A program made the position numbers and the translations under genes. A model generated the notes under the pieces. That model did not search any database. It was not told where the DNA came from and saw only the letters and a list, made by a program, of their open reading frames with translations. Positions 31,736-43,676 of a stretch of DNA of 64,000 bases are shown in pieces (position 1 is the stretch's first letter; every line of letters begins with the position of its first letter). Source of the stretch: Polytrichum commune (Eukaryota > Streptophyta > Polytrichopsida > Polytrichales > Polytrichaceae); NCBI GenBank assembly GCA_950295325.1, contig OX485804.1, forward strand, positions 13,888,001-13,952,000. The letters run 5' to 3'.

Positions 31736-34565
31736 CTTACATAAGTTCAATAAGTTGTACGGACACTATGCGATATATTCAGCTTTGTTGATTAGTGTAA
31801 TAAGAATATGTAATTTGGTTATTGAACTTTTGATTTACTTCTTGATATACAATGAAATTAGTGATATGTAATTAATGATGATAGGCAAGGAAAGGTCTCC
31901 CACATGTGATGGATCTATCTTAGGGTTGTCACCTTAGTCCGGTTTGGACAAACCAACCCATGCACTCGTTCCTTGTTGGATGCCTAAACCCTTGCCTCCA
32001 AGGAACCAGTGTACGGGTTGGTTTGCCCCAGCCCCTTAGTCCTTGCTTCACTCCTCATTTCTTAACTCTTTACACTAAATTTCAAGATTATTTTACTTTT
32101 TTGATCATAAAAAAATTATCGCATGTGGACAAAGAGTTACAGGTTGATTGTAAAGTGGACTTGATAACTTTGGAGTCGTAGACAATTTACTATAACCGTT
32201 TGCAAGTGGTGTACATGAAACGTATTCAAGGTGGGCTTGCATTAGGGTACGGGTCAAAGAAAATTGGGGTTGAAAACTTATGTGAATGGACCTCACTTTT
32301 GGACTCAGGGTTTAACTTGAGTTTTACCCCAAGCTTGAAGATTGGTAGGAGCATTTATTTGAATGGGGATTGTTGAGATTTGGCAAGAAAATGATGCCAC
32401 ATTAGTGAAAACTATGTTTTTTCACACCTTGAAACCAATCCCTGGTGCAGTCTCCTTGGGTTCAAATGTATACTCTTGACCAAAAGGACTGTTTATTTTT
32501 GGAGTTTACATGGACTTGAATCATAATGTAAACCCACCATGAATGCCATTAACAATGTAGTGTCCTAATTTCCTCTTTTTTTTGGTACAAATTGAAAAAT
32601 CAATTGCAAGAGAGGTAAAAATACAACCACCGCGGGGAACTAGCGCCACCCGGGGAGATCAAGAAATAATACCCATTTGAGGTCTAACCTTCCAGGTGAC
32701 CATTAAGTTACTATGGGTCACTATGAGACCTTTGACCCCCCCCCCCCAAGTCGAATCGAACTCGTTAAGAACATCTTGGTAAGCAACATCCGGGGTTTTT
32801 TTTTTCTAAATCCAAGAGAGTCCATTTCCACTCAATCCTACCATAATCTTGCAGGGCGTCCCAAATGACTTGATGTGATCTCAATGGACTATTGCAAAGT
32901 ATTGAACAACATATCGTTCTGTTAGCACGAAATTACCCACATAATGCCACTCCTCAAGAAAAACCAAATGCGGTTGAATTATTTCAACACCTTGCACAAA
33001 GGTTGATCAAAAGTCTTAAGTGATGCAAAATGAACTTTTGATCAAATTTGCACTTTTGTCACATATTCCACATGAATGAGTGTATCAACTATAATTTGTA
33101 GAACTAATTTTGCCACATGCTAATTATTGACGTTCCACACTATTTTGAATGCTTGTTACCGTACTAACAAAGTACTTTTAGTTTTTTTACCATGGTTGCC
33201 ATCCGGATGAAGAAAAGAAACTAGAAGGTTATGTGGTCTAATTTCAAACCCAAAGTAATTTGCACGGGTAAATAGGCAACCTATTCAAGAAGGCAACCTT
33301 GTTGTACACATAACATTATAAATTTGGAAACAACATCATCAAAATTAGTCTTGTACTAATCTCATTCATATTTTCACCAAGAAAATTATACTTCTCATCA
33401 AAGTTTGATAGCAGGGTCGCCGAGACGACTCACCGTTATTTGGTACATCAAAATCCTTGAGACAATAAACAATGCCAACCACATCGTGTTGGCATGAACG
33501 AACAAAAGACACTTCACCTTGATCGTAGCCTCAAGCTCATATGTGAACCTGAAACATGTTTATGTAGCAAAGTTATGATTCCTTGAGACCAAATAATAAG
33601 ATTATTCATTGTTGTTGTATGTGTTTTTATTTATTTATTTTACACTTCAATCCTTACCCTTGAAGCAACCCAACCAACTCCGCTACTTTATCAAAGTCCA
33701 CAATCTAGTTGGAATTTGAGCCCAAAAAAAAGAAAAAAGAAAAAACACAATCTAGTTGGACTTGACTTCCACCCTTGACTAGGCAAGCGACAAAATTTGG
33801 ATCCACCCACAATACTAAATTGTCCATCCCCAAGATCTTTCAAGCTATGCATGTACCTTCAATAGTGGACCCCAACCCCCCCCCCCCCCCTTGGAGAATG
33901 AAATGTCTATAAATATGCCACATGTGGAGTCAGCCAAGTTAGATAGATGATTAACATATTAACTTCGTCTAGTCAAAACAAGTAGAGTTTCATTTCCTCC
34001 TATGCAATCATTCCATGTCAATGAAAGAACAATGCAAATCTATCATTATGTTAAATTCGTTAATAAAACAAAATAGGGACATACTGGGACAAGTTTCTAG
34101 TGACACGTGTCAATTGCATGGAACTCGTATGTTGTAGTGATCCCCTGTTCCATCGTCATCTCCTCCGTTTTCCTTGCAATTGTTTCTTTCGTTGAATTCT
34201 TCTTTTCTTCCTACTCCATGCATTTCTTGGGTCTTTTCTTGCGTCCAAAACATCGTGTTCAATAAAGTTCTTGAAAAGAAAAAGGGAAAAAGGAAAGGGA
34301 ACTTCAATTCATTTACATTGATGCGCGTCTTCCATTCATCGCCTCCGGTCCACTTGTGTTTGAGGGTAGTAGCTTTTTTTTTTATACATATAAAAATCAT
34401 GATCATGTATGTGCTCAAAGGAAAAAGCAACTCGGAATGAAATAGCCACATAAATTTAAAAACACTATAAGCATATGAGACCCATGCAACTCATATTGCA
34501 TCGGTGGTTTTTTTTGCATATAGTTACAACATTGCGTAACTCCCAGTAGTTACACAAACCACACA
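31736..34565. other. AT-rich intergenic DNA, no gene seen
   Basis: Homopolymer C runs occur near 32738-32747 and 33878-33890. Two opposed short open frames at 34110-34451 have no recognisable content. Confidence 0.35.
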
Positions 34566-34870
34566 AAATATGATAATTAGTGTTTGGTTATATTTAGTGT
34601 TGTTACCACTCTACCATGTTCAACACTAATTTTTCAATTCTTCGACAATTAGTGTTAGACATAAACGTGCCGCTACCTTCCCTACTGCCACCTCCCTTAT
34701 TATATCCTTTATTTTTCATATCCTTACTAACACTAAATTCAAACATGTAACTTCCACATATTACTATAGTTAATATGTAGTGTTTGAGTTTACATTTAAT
34801 GTTACTTACTTTCATATGATTATTGATATTTAGTGCATGCGTTTGTATTTAGTGTATCAAAAACTAAATA
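34566..34870 (+). repeat. ACACTAAAT-type repeat, first of a direct pair
   Basis: Aligned with 35062-35352 and with 8475-8760 in the inverted-repeat arm: 'tatttagtgttgttaccac', 'caacactaattt', 'cctccctt', 'caaacatgtaacttccac', 'gtttacatttaatgttactt' and 'tatttagtgtatcaaa'. Many TTTAGTGT/ACACTAAA words recur at both ends. Non-coding; possibly a MITE family with subterminal repeats. Confidence 0.65.
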
Positions 34871-35061
34871 TCATATTTTGTGTAGTTGGGATAGTCAATG
34901 TAGCTACCCCGAGTGGAACAAGGTCCACATATTGGGGTCAACACCGCAAACTAACCTCCTTCCTAGAAGTTATGATGAAGTTATTCACACTAGTAGTGAC
35001 ATTGAAGCTCAAAGTTTGGTGGTGCAAGGGCCCGGGCTCAACCCGCTCGTGAACAAAAAAA

Positions 35062-35352
35062 TTAGTGTTTGATTACATTTAATGTTGTTACCACCCTATC
35101 CTGCTCAACACTAATTTCCCATTCTTTGACAACTAGTGTTAGACATAAATGTGCCACTACCTTCCCTACTCCCACCTCCCTTCTTGTGAAGCATGAATCT
35201 CACTGGAATACTAACACTAATTCCAAACATGTAACTTCCACATATTACCATAGTTGATATGTTGTGTTTGAGTTTACATTTAATGTTACTTGCTTTCATA
35301 GGGTTATTGACATTTAGTGTATGTGTGTCGTATTTAGTGTATCAAATACTAA
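35062..35352 (+). repeat. ACACTAAAT-type repeat, second of a direct pair
   Basis: Head-to-tail with 34566-34870 across a spacer of about 190 bp that contains 'gggcccgggctcaacccgctcgtg' (in parts) and an A-run. Similarity is high over the whole unit, except for a replaced segment near 35185-35215. Confidence 0.65.
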
Positions 35353-35376
35353 ATATCCTTTTTAGTGTACTGGGAA

Positions 35377-35467
35377 AGGTGGGTCTACACGACATGTCAA
35401 TCTAACACACAAAGTGTCTGAAATGACACCACGTCGTGTTAGATTGGCGTGTCATGTAGACCCACCT
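35377..35467. repeat. 91-bp imperfect hairpin (33-bp arms)
   Basis: The left arm starts AGGTGGGTCTACACGACATG and continues to about 35409. It is mirrored by the right arm ending at 35467 with three mismatches, leaving a loop of about 25 nt. It lies immediately after the direct-repeat pair. It could be a tiny inverted-repeat transposon or a hairpin RNA source. No coding content. Confidence 0.75.
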
Positions 35468-37839
35468 GTCCTACTAGTGGAAGTGTTGTGTGTCCTTTTC
35501 CTTAGGTCTTGACTTGGAGGTCATCTTGCCAACACGAAAGTCTTGTTTCGTCAATATAAACATCTAAAAAACCTACACAAGTACATAGTGAGGTAAGTAG
35601 CTTGTTGAGAAAGTTGGCTACTTATGAAACTCATCCGTCATGTGGACACGTTCTCAATTAAGAGTAATTGTCTCCTATAGGTTGAGGGTTATTACAATTG
35701 AAACGAGTCGCACTAGGATAATCATGGATCTTTTTTGTAGTTCCAATATCAAACTAGTTTATATAGAAATCATTTATTAATCTAAAAAACAAACTCTTTG
35801 CATTTTCACCTTATGGATGGATGTGTTTACAAGTATTCTATCCATTTCAACTTCAGATGTGACATCAATTACACCGATTTAGTTTAGTGGGGTTTTCAAA
35901 TTTTTAGAGGACTAACACTATTCAATTGCTATCAACCGTTTCATTATAATAATATCAGTATATCGCTTCACCCAAGTTTTTCAGCTTGAATTTGTCAATG
36001 AAGTGCCATGATGTGAGAATAAATGAAGTGTTGTTTCAAATAGAATTTGGCTTATTTCCGGCCTCGCCTAGCGTATAGACTCAACTAAATAATGGGATGG
36101 GGTTTGTCTTTACTCCTTCGCCCACAATGAACGACTTTTTATAATCGCCACATAATCCAAAGCCACAAACACCAAATTGATACATATTGTATGGCTAGAG
36201 GTAGACACCCACTTCTTTGAGCTAGACTTTACTAACATTGTCCATGTAAAGGGGGTCAAGTAAAGACATGGCCCCATAGATTTCAGTTAATTCACCTTGT
36301 GTGGGTTCTTACGGATTAATTCGGAGCCTCTTATGTAAAAGTTGCGGTCAAATCATATGTGATAATAACATTCATAATAACACAAACTATAATATTATAG
36401 AATGTGTTTTCACCTTGGGTTGTGTTGGTGGGGGGCCAACTCAATGAGGTGGGTGTCTAGCCCTGGCTGTATTGTATGGGTTAGTTTGTTGCAGGACTAT
36501 AAATTTTTTGTTTCATTATATAAATACATCTTGCTTGTTTTTGGGGGTCATAACATTACTAAGCAACTAGATGATGGTGTTTTTCTAAAGAAAAAAAATT
36601 ATTTCTTTAATAAATTACAAACGCTTGTCAAAAACTCTACATTACACAACATGGGTGCTCTTCCATGAACGGGGAATCATGAAATTGAATGATAATTATG
36701 TTCACTTGATACATGTTCCCATGGAATGCAACCAAGGAGCTGAGTAATGTTATGGTGATAATTCACTCAAATGCACCTAAAAACACTGCAAAGGTTTGGG
36801 CGTGCTACCATTTTGTTAATGTAAGTGTGTCATGTACTAGATATATATTGTAAGGCCCTCCTTTTGGGCCTTCATTGTGCAAGGAATACAAACGGCCCTT
36901 TAAAATGAGTACTCTCTCAAGGGCACATCATTTCTCTTGGGATAAAACCCTTGAATCCAATAATGCCATCCACCTACAGACTTTTCCTAAACATACTCCT
37001 TTGGTAAGATGACTTCACACAAGTGCAAATTGAATTTCATGAAGGTTCCAAGCTAGTTCATGAACCTTCCAATCAATGTTACCAGAGTGTTCTACCAATT
37101 TCACGAACCTTGTAAATTAATTCGTGAATATTCTAAACCGACTTGACATGCAACACACCTCAATTGCATGATAGTAGACCTTTACCTCCAACAACTTCAT
37201 GAATCTTCCAAACTAATTTTATGCACTTTGTGGTTTTCGTCTTCTCGTCTTCATAGCTTCTTGCCTCCTCGTTTCGCATTTTTTGTTGTTCATTGGTTCC
37301 TCTTTGTTCTATGTTTTCTTGGAAGCCTCTAGCCTCAATGTTGATGTCTCTTTGGTCTTTCATCACAGCATTTCAAGGCTAGAAGCAAGCAATGCCTATT
37401 CTTGGACCAATTGGACAAGAGAGGTCAATCAAAATATTGGTAGAGCTTGTCGTGTGGCACAATTTAGAAATTCATGTACATGATACATCATTCCTTGTGA
37501 ACTACACTTATACAATTCATGGATTTCATTTTGTGAAGTTGTGAACATGGGTACCAAATCATTAAATTGTTCACAACATGTAGTGAAATCGGTTGAAAGT
37601 TAAAGTCAAATTGGTTATCTATACAATGAACTTGGTTCATGGTATAATGAAATTGGTAGAACCTATTGCTAAATTGGTTTCTAAAATCATGAAATTGAGT
37701 TTGCTCTTCTGTGAGTTCATCTTACCAAAGCAGTAACTTGAACGCAAGCATATAAATATTGGACAATTGTCATACGTCATTAGAAAATTGCTACGTCTCA
37801 TTGAGAATCATATATTTCTACCACAACAATACATTTGCT

Positions 37840-37872
<33 letters not shown>

Positions 37873-38124
37873 TATTCATTCACCAATGCATACGTATTGT
37901 CTAGGACTCATATGTTTGTGTTGTTGGAATGCTCTCATTATCCCCCCCTTTAAATGCCACAATTATTAATGTACACCAATTAATGCCACACCTTTATATT
38001 TGTGCATCTTTCATCACCTCGTTTGTTCTCCTTATTCTTTAGGATGTGACCCCAACGTTCTCACTCCACCTTCACTAACTTGTGTTCTTGACCAAACCAC
38101 TTATCCATTACCTCCATAAGATGA
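35468..38124. other. AT-rich intergenic DNA, no gene seen
   Basis: Short open frames only (for example 36402-36668 and 37283-37483), with no domains. The phrase 'aattcatgaaccttccaa' and variants recur near 37040-37210. An AT microsatellite follows at 37839-37876. Confidence 0.35.
37839..37876. repeat. (AT)n microsatellite
   Basis: Nearly uninterrupted AT/TA dinucleotides with one phase slip. Confidence 0.9.
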
Positions 38125-38265
38125 CCCTATGAGGAAGAGGTCGGCGGTTCGAATCCCGGCTGTGAAATCTCCTCCCTACTTGACGGAAAACTTTCCAGGT
38201 GTGGTCAACTGCCTCCTGTGCTTTGGCGTTGGCCTGTTGGCCTTCTGTCTCAAAAAAAAACCAAA
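38125..38265 (+). mobile_element. tRNA-derived SINE-like element with intact B box and A tail
   Basis: Contains GGTTCGAATCCCGG near 38136-38149, a perfect pol III B box in tRNA context, then 'gtgaaatctcctccctacttgacgg'. That phrase is shared in parts with the other SINE-like copies ('gaaatcttctctctacttgacgg'). The end is 'ctgtctc' plus a run of nine A's (to about 38262). An upstream 'gatgaccctatgagg' could be a degraded A-box half. It differs from the 230-bp copies in its 3' body, so it may be a subfamily or chimera. Confidence 0.55.
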
Positions 38266-38888
38266 CATAAGATGATCCTATGTGTTTAATATAGTCAAGA
38301 GTCGTATCAACTTTCATTACCACATGTCACAAAGCCCTCCACCAAAACGAGCAAAGAGGTGCTTCTTTTATGCTTCCATCCTTATGAATCCAATGTTTAA
38401 TATCTATCTATCTTGGAATGCAAAATTTTGAGAATATTTTTTACTCATATTCAAGTAAAATTGGACAAGACACATTCCATAATAACAACATGCTTGAGGT
38501 ATATGCTAAGATCTCAAAATAGAATTGCACATAGAAATAACTTTACGCTAATATAAAATTATAAATATGTCATAAATCACCTTTTGTTAGTTGAAATAGT
38601 ACATGGATTAAGCATCCGAAATGTACTTTTTAGTATTTAATTGTAATTTAACATCATACATTCAAAAAATCACTATGGGTTCGCATACTTCTTATGTACT
38701 CTAGATTGATTGAAAACGTTATTAACAGATCCACCAATCATAAGTATGTCCGATTTAATTTAATACAAGTTTCATGCTCGTATGTTCAAGCTATTTTTAT
38801 TCTAGACATGATTTATAGGGATGAGTTCAATGAAGAGTCACAATTAGGTGTAATCACTAACGGTTTGGTATTGTATATTGTTTTATAT
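38266..38888. other. Intergenic DNA, nothing recognised
   Basis: AT-rich with no coding or repeat signal paired elsewhere. Confidence 0.35.
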
Positions 38889-39104
38889 TTGGTCCGAGAT
38901 GACTCTAAACTACTGGGTGATAGTGGAGAGGTACCCATTTCCAAATGGAGTGGTTGGCAGTTTGAATTATGATGTGAAATCTTCTCTTTGCTTGATGGAA
39001 AAAAACTAGGTAGGTAGTAGGTAGGCAGGCAGTGAACTTCACCTTGTACCAAATGGATTCTTGAGCAGGGTAGGGTCAATGAGCTCAAATTCACATCGGA
39101 TTGC
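38889..39104 (+). mobile_element. tRNA-derived SINE-like element, copy 3
   Basis: Collinear with 6097-6332: 'ggtccgagatgac', 'gagaggtacccatttc', 'ggttggcagtttgaatt' (degraded B box), 'gaaatcttctc', 'aggtaggtag' and 'ggattcttgagcag'. Diverged by roughly one base in five by eye, so not a recent copy. Confidence 0.6.
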
Positions 39105-39194
39105 TTGACATTGGTTATTTATTTATTTTATCATTCGAGCATCTATAACGAGGATTTCACTTTTTGGATACTACTAGTGTGGATAATTGACGAT

Positions 39195-39470
39195 TATGTG
39201 TTTTGTTTTCAATACCATTAAGGTCTATGTTTAATGCGAGAACCTTCATGCATGGGTGAAATAGCCGTAGTTTCGATACAAATTAAAATGATATTGACCC
39301 AAATTATAACTTGGGTATACGAAGATTCTTTCACCTTGACATACCCACCAAATATCAATATTTTACTGGTATCACGATTTTGATACTCGTGGGTAGGTTC
39401 TCTAATACCAGTGTTTTTGTTGATTATTGATGCCCATGCATTTATCTATAAATCAATCCAACATTGTTAT
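39195..39470 (+). repeat. Dispersed repeat family F, copy 2
   Basis: Matches 55196-55445 in order: 'ttcaatac', 'ggtctatg', 'atgatattgaccca', 'ccaaatatcaatatt', 'actggtat-acgattttgatac', 'gggtaggttct' and 'caatccaacattgtt'. The second full copy is the one next to the LTR retrotransposon. Confidence 0.6.
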
Positions 39471-39939
39471 GTACACTAAATAGTCCTATTATTATGGGGC
39501 ACACTAGTTTTGTAGACCCCACGTTAATGCTCATATTGAGAATTAATGTGGGCTACATTGATTTTCAACCCATGCTAAATTAATGGTAGAATATCAATGT
39601 GGGCCAAAATTGTTTTTTTTTAAATTTAAAAAAAAATTAAACCATAAATTTTTATCCAGATAGGGGGTATGACCTAGGGTCTTGAACCCCATGTAATTCC
39701 GCCTTGACTAGAAAATTAGTGTGACCTACACTAGTAGGACTATTTAATATAGTTACCATAGACAATGCAATGGTTCTCGATTTTATGTTCCCCAACCCAT
39801 ATGAAGATATGTGGGTGTTATTTGGTTCATTTTTCATGCTCTACCAATTATATTTACACAACAAAACTCGTGTTGCATTAGCAAGTCTACAATGAAACAT
39901 ATGCAAAACCGGATTGAAATTTGGACCTCCTCTTATTTA
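39471..39939. other. Intergenic DNA, nothing recognised
   Basis: A/T runs near 39613-39642. No gene signal. Confidence 0.35.
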
Positions 39940-40200
39940 GTTAAGGTCATTGGAAGTGCATGTTTGTTAATTTGTTGATTGAGTACATAGACCCCCCCCA
40001 TTATTGAGTGTAGAGTGGTTATTAATATTCAAAGACATAATCCAATCTCTCTTAAACACGTGTCGGTATGATGCTTGCTCTTTGATCCTCACCAAACCAC
40101 ATACCAATCAATTGTAGGGGTCCGATAAAGAAACGAGCCATGTCTACCTTACATTTGATTGAATATGTCACGAAGCACTTTCCATGTGAAGGTGTTAGAA
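39940..40200 (+). repeat. Dispersed repeat family D, copy 4 (partial)
   Basis: Right two thirds of family D: 'gttgattgagtacatagac', 'tagagtggttat', 'aatccaatctctcttaaacac', 'accaaaccacataccaatca', 'ggggtccgataa' and 'catgtctacctta'. Confidence 0.5.
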
Positions 40201-40535
40201 AACAAGATCCAAGTGTAGTTTAATGAAAAATTGTGATGTCATGTGGATGATGTTAATACGTGACATCAATGGGCCCAACCTTTTGACCCCAACTTCGGAG
40301 TAAGTTATGCAAAAGTGCACTCTCTCATATAACATTATTTAGTTGTACGGTTGTGTTTTGTTTTATATCCAGCATCTAACATGGGTCTCCACTATCTTAC
40401 TTTCATGGGAAGGAACTAACACCATTATGAATAATGAATAGTACTTGTATTTTTTGTGATAATGCTGCTATGATTAGTGTTTATAGTGGATAATGCGAGA
40501 ATGAACAATGATTCATGTGAATAGTGTTGGGAGCA
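40201..40535. other. Intergenic DNA, nothing recognised
   Basis: No coding or repeat signal identified. Confidence 0.35.
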
Positions 40536-40539
40536 ATGC

Positions 40540-40770
40540 CCGGGAAGTTTTTGAGCATAGTCGGTCAAGATCTTATTGATTCTAAATCCAGCCGGTTACA
40601 TGTTGACATCTCCCGGTTTTGCTTTATTCATTGGAGGTATATTCCGTAGATTCTTCTAAATTGAATAGTAATTATCCCGAAGCCTCGAACTTCAACCAGT
40701 AAGTTTTCAAGCTCAACCGATTCATCTCTAATTTACTACCAATTCTCCCTTGAGCAGTGATCGGGAACAT
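40540..40770 (-). repeat. ACCGGTT-rich dispersed element, copy 2
   Basis: The reverse complement aligns with 11570-11860, with degraded ACCGGTT words ('ccggttac', 'cccggtttt', 'caaccgatt'). It shares 'ggtatattccgtagattcttctaaatt' (in parts) and 'catgttgacatc'. Confidence 0.55.
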
Positions 40771-43671
40771 GACTCCACCCAACTCTCCAAGTGTCACCTT
40801 GGATAATAAATGAATCTCCTACTTTGTTCGATGAGTCCCACAAAATATAATTGACATATTTCAAGGTCATGGAACCGACCCACATGGCTGATAAATGTTA
40901 GGCTATCTTATTTCGAAGAGTAAGAGGATTCCATTCTCGTTCAAAGCTTTTAAAGTACTCCTAGTCTCCTTTCATTATGAAAGTCATCTTAAAAAGTGCA
41001 CCGCATGCAAGAGGGGGAATTTGATGGGGAACGACTTCCAAGTGATTATAGGGGTATGCTTCATATGAACACGAAGACCCGTATAGAAAGAAAAAAATAT
41101 CTTGTTTTGTACTATCATGTACTACTTACTTGTTGGGTGGCTTAACTTCTATGTTACGACTTAAGTCATTATGCAAACAATGTGGCTATATAGAATAGTA
41201 GGGTACAAGGACGGCATGGTATCCATCACCGCTCTCCAACTTATTATTCTAACGTATGTGGCCATATCATGGCCACTTCCAACTCTATATACATTACGAG
41301 ATTCACCTTTGGATTGAATCGGAAATTGACTCATCATGATAGCAATTGTGACTCACAAAATTGACATTTCATGTTCCATAATCATAGTTTTTTTCTTCCC
41401 AATGTTTATCCCTCGTAGTATTTAAAATCAAAAGTGGCTCCTTAACTTTTGGGTGGAATTCAAAGTAAACCCATAACATACAAACAAGTTTTATTTTTTT
41501 ATATGAAAAATTATAGATTATACAAAATCTTGCAATACACATGCATGGAAGTTAGGCAAATTGTAAGCTATAATTCGATCTTAGAGGAGGACTTTTGTAA
41601 CATCAACCAAGACCTCATTGAACGATCTTAAAAATTGTTGTCCCTCCATGCAAATGCATAAAACGTGAGGAGTTCTATACATTTTCATACAAATGTGATG
41701 TGTAGCAACGTCGGAAATCGTATGTAGTCATCAGTAGTTGGTTTTGTTTATTCAAGTCATGCCATTGTCAACTCCTTGTGAGTCGGGTTTCAAAATACTT
41801 TGCAAAAGTTGATAAGCTAGTGGAAATGTTTCACCTTTACGTCAACCCTCCGGAAAGGAATACAAGCATCACAATTTCATGAAATCTCTTTTAGTTTACA
41901 TCTACATATAGGTTGAAAGTACATCATTTATAAGTTTGTCTTTTGCGGCATTTTATTTGGCGCCTAGGAATATATGTAGTAGTACTTGGTATTCATGCAA
42001 AACTCACAACATTATTTGACCGGGCAGGGCTGGGAATAAGCCATACGCTATTCAAAATTATACTTTGTTAATTTCCACAAAATAGCATTGCACTGGTGAA
42101 TTCAAGACGGAAAAAAACATAGGTGAACCTATGCACTTATATTGTTAGAATGGAATGGTTGATATCATATTCACAATGGTATGCTAAACTCTTGTTGGGT
42201 AGATACTGATGTAAGTAGCTCCAACTTGGCATATGGGTGGGTAGGCATATTGATACCAATGTTATCAAAGAAGTAAGTTTCAAAGTTTTGAGGGAGAACA
42301 AATAAAGAATTTGATACAATCAACTTCCTAGCCACAAGAAAGCAAGAGAAGAGAATGTCTCTTCTAGATTTCAATTTAATTTGTAGTTTTGAAAGTCTTT
42401 CTCACAACATTATTGCAAGAAAAAAAAAAAAAAAAAAAACCGTTGGTGTTCTATAACCAAACGTGAATGTGAGCCAATTCAACTTATACCGATCATGGTT
42501 ATTCAAGATGCAATAAATGACCCAATGCTTTCCTTTCGGGAGGTGGGTTGCATTCCTTCTTGCACCTCAAGCCTTCAAAGTCCATAGGTGTTTACGCACT
42601 ACTAAACGCAAATCTTACCTCATCCATGGAACCTTTTTACAAAAAATAATTGTCTTTGCACATTACAGTGATCACTTCAATGAAGCCAAGTAAGTTATGT
42701 ACCTTAACATGCACCCCACTCGATAGTTTTAAAACTTTTTGTTTCTTTTCATCAACACAAAGTAGGTAATCAATATGTCTTTGCCCCGAATGTGTGTGCA
42801 TGTGTGTGTTTTGATGATCATAATAATGGCTAACCAATATTTTGGTGATGAGATTTCATAGAAAAGTCTTAATTTTGTATGAACTGTAAAACAAATAGTG
42901 TTTATTTAAAACACCTTTATAAAAGCGTGATTGGACACACCTCATAGATTTATGAAAGATCACAATTTTGTTGACTTCAAATACATGAATTTGTACAATA
43001 CATATTTTGAAGTCGATGTTGCTCAAATTTGACATTATGGAAATTCCAACTTATGAATTGGACAACAAATTGAGCACATCCACAATTCACAAAATCAACT
43101 AGAAATGTGATGCATATGCATAAAACCGGATTAATATGAAAGACATTAGATCCATGCGAACACCTCTTGAAGCATGGTTGCCACTCTTGTAGTTTAAGGA
43201 GGTATATCCCATTTGGTGGGAAAGCAATGTCATGTTTTTCTCATGCTTTGGACTCAAACCTTAGAGGAAATGTCTTGGGGTTTATTCTTAACCAACATGA
43301 TTGTTAGAATTTGTAGTTTCTTTGGTCTTGGGCCTTAATGTAACCCCACCACTAGGGTATATTTATATTAGGGTTCAAGACCAAAGAACCCCAAGAATCA
43401 AGCATTTCTATTGGTCGAGTCTAGCAAAAAATTGGATCCAAAGAGTTTTACAATAGAGCATGGGTCCAAGGTACAATTTTTTTGAAGTGGTGCTAAAGTG
43501 GCATCATTATCCTGTCATATCTCATTATTCCTTACTCAAAAAAATAAATAAACTCAACCCAGTTTGAGAACCCAAACTTGAAGCTTGAGTCCAAAAGTAA
43601 GGCCCATGGAAAGGAAATTTTGAACTAGTGTTGGTGTGGTGACGTTATTTTTTTGATACCAATAGGTATTG
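40771..43671. other. AT-rich intergenic DNA, no gene seen
   Basis: An A20 run lies at 42420-42439. Short open frames have no recognisable domain. The text near 43380-43600 ('cccaaacttgaagcttgag') echoes 'ccccaagcttgaagatt' near 32326 and 'aacttcaagcttgggccc' near 473, suggesting scattered remains of one repeat. Confidence 0.35.
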
Positions 43672-43676
43672 GCATT
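43672..43676. other. Target-site duplication, left copy (GCATT)
   Basis: The five bases immediately before the left LTR are identical to 55191-55195 immediately after the right LTR. A 5-bp duplication is normal for Ty3/gypsy integration and fixes the element ends. Confidence 0.95.

Noticed and set aside
38130-38150. Possible tRNA gene (perfect T-arm/B-box word)
   Set aside because: No acceptor stem, D arm or anticodon arm can be folded around it; better explained as a tRNA-derived SINE.
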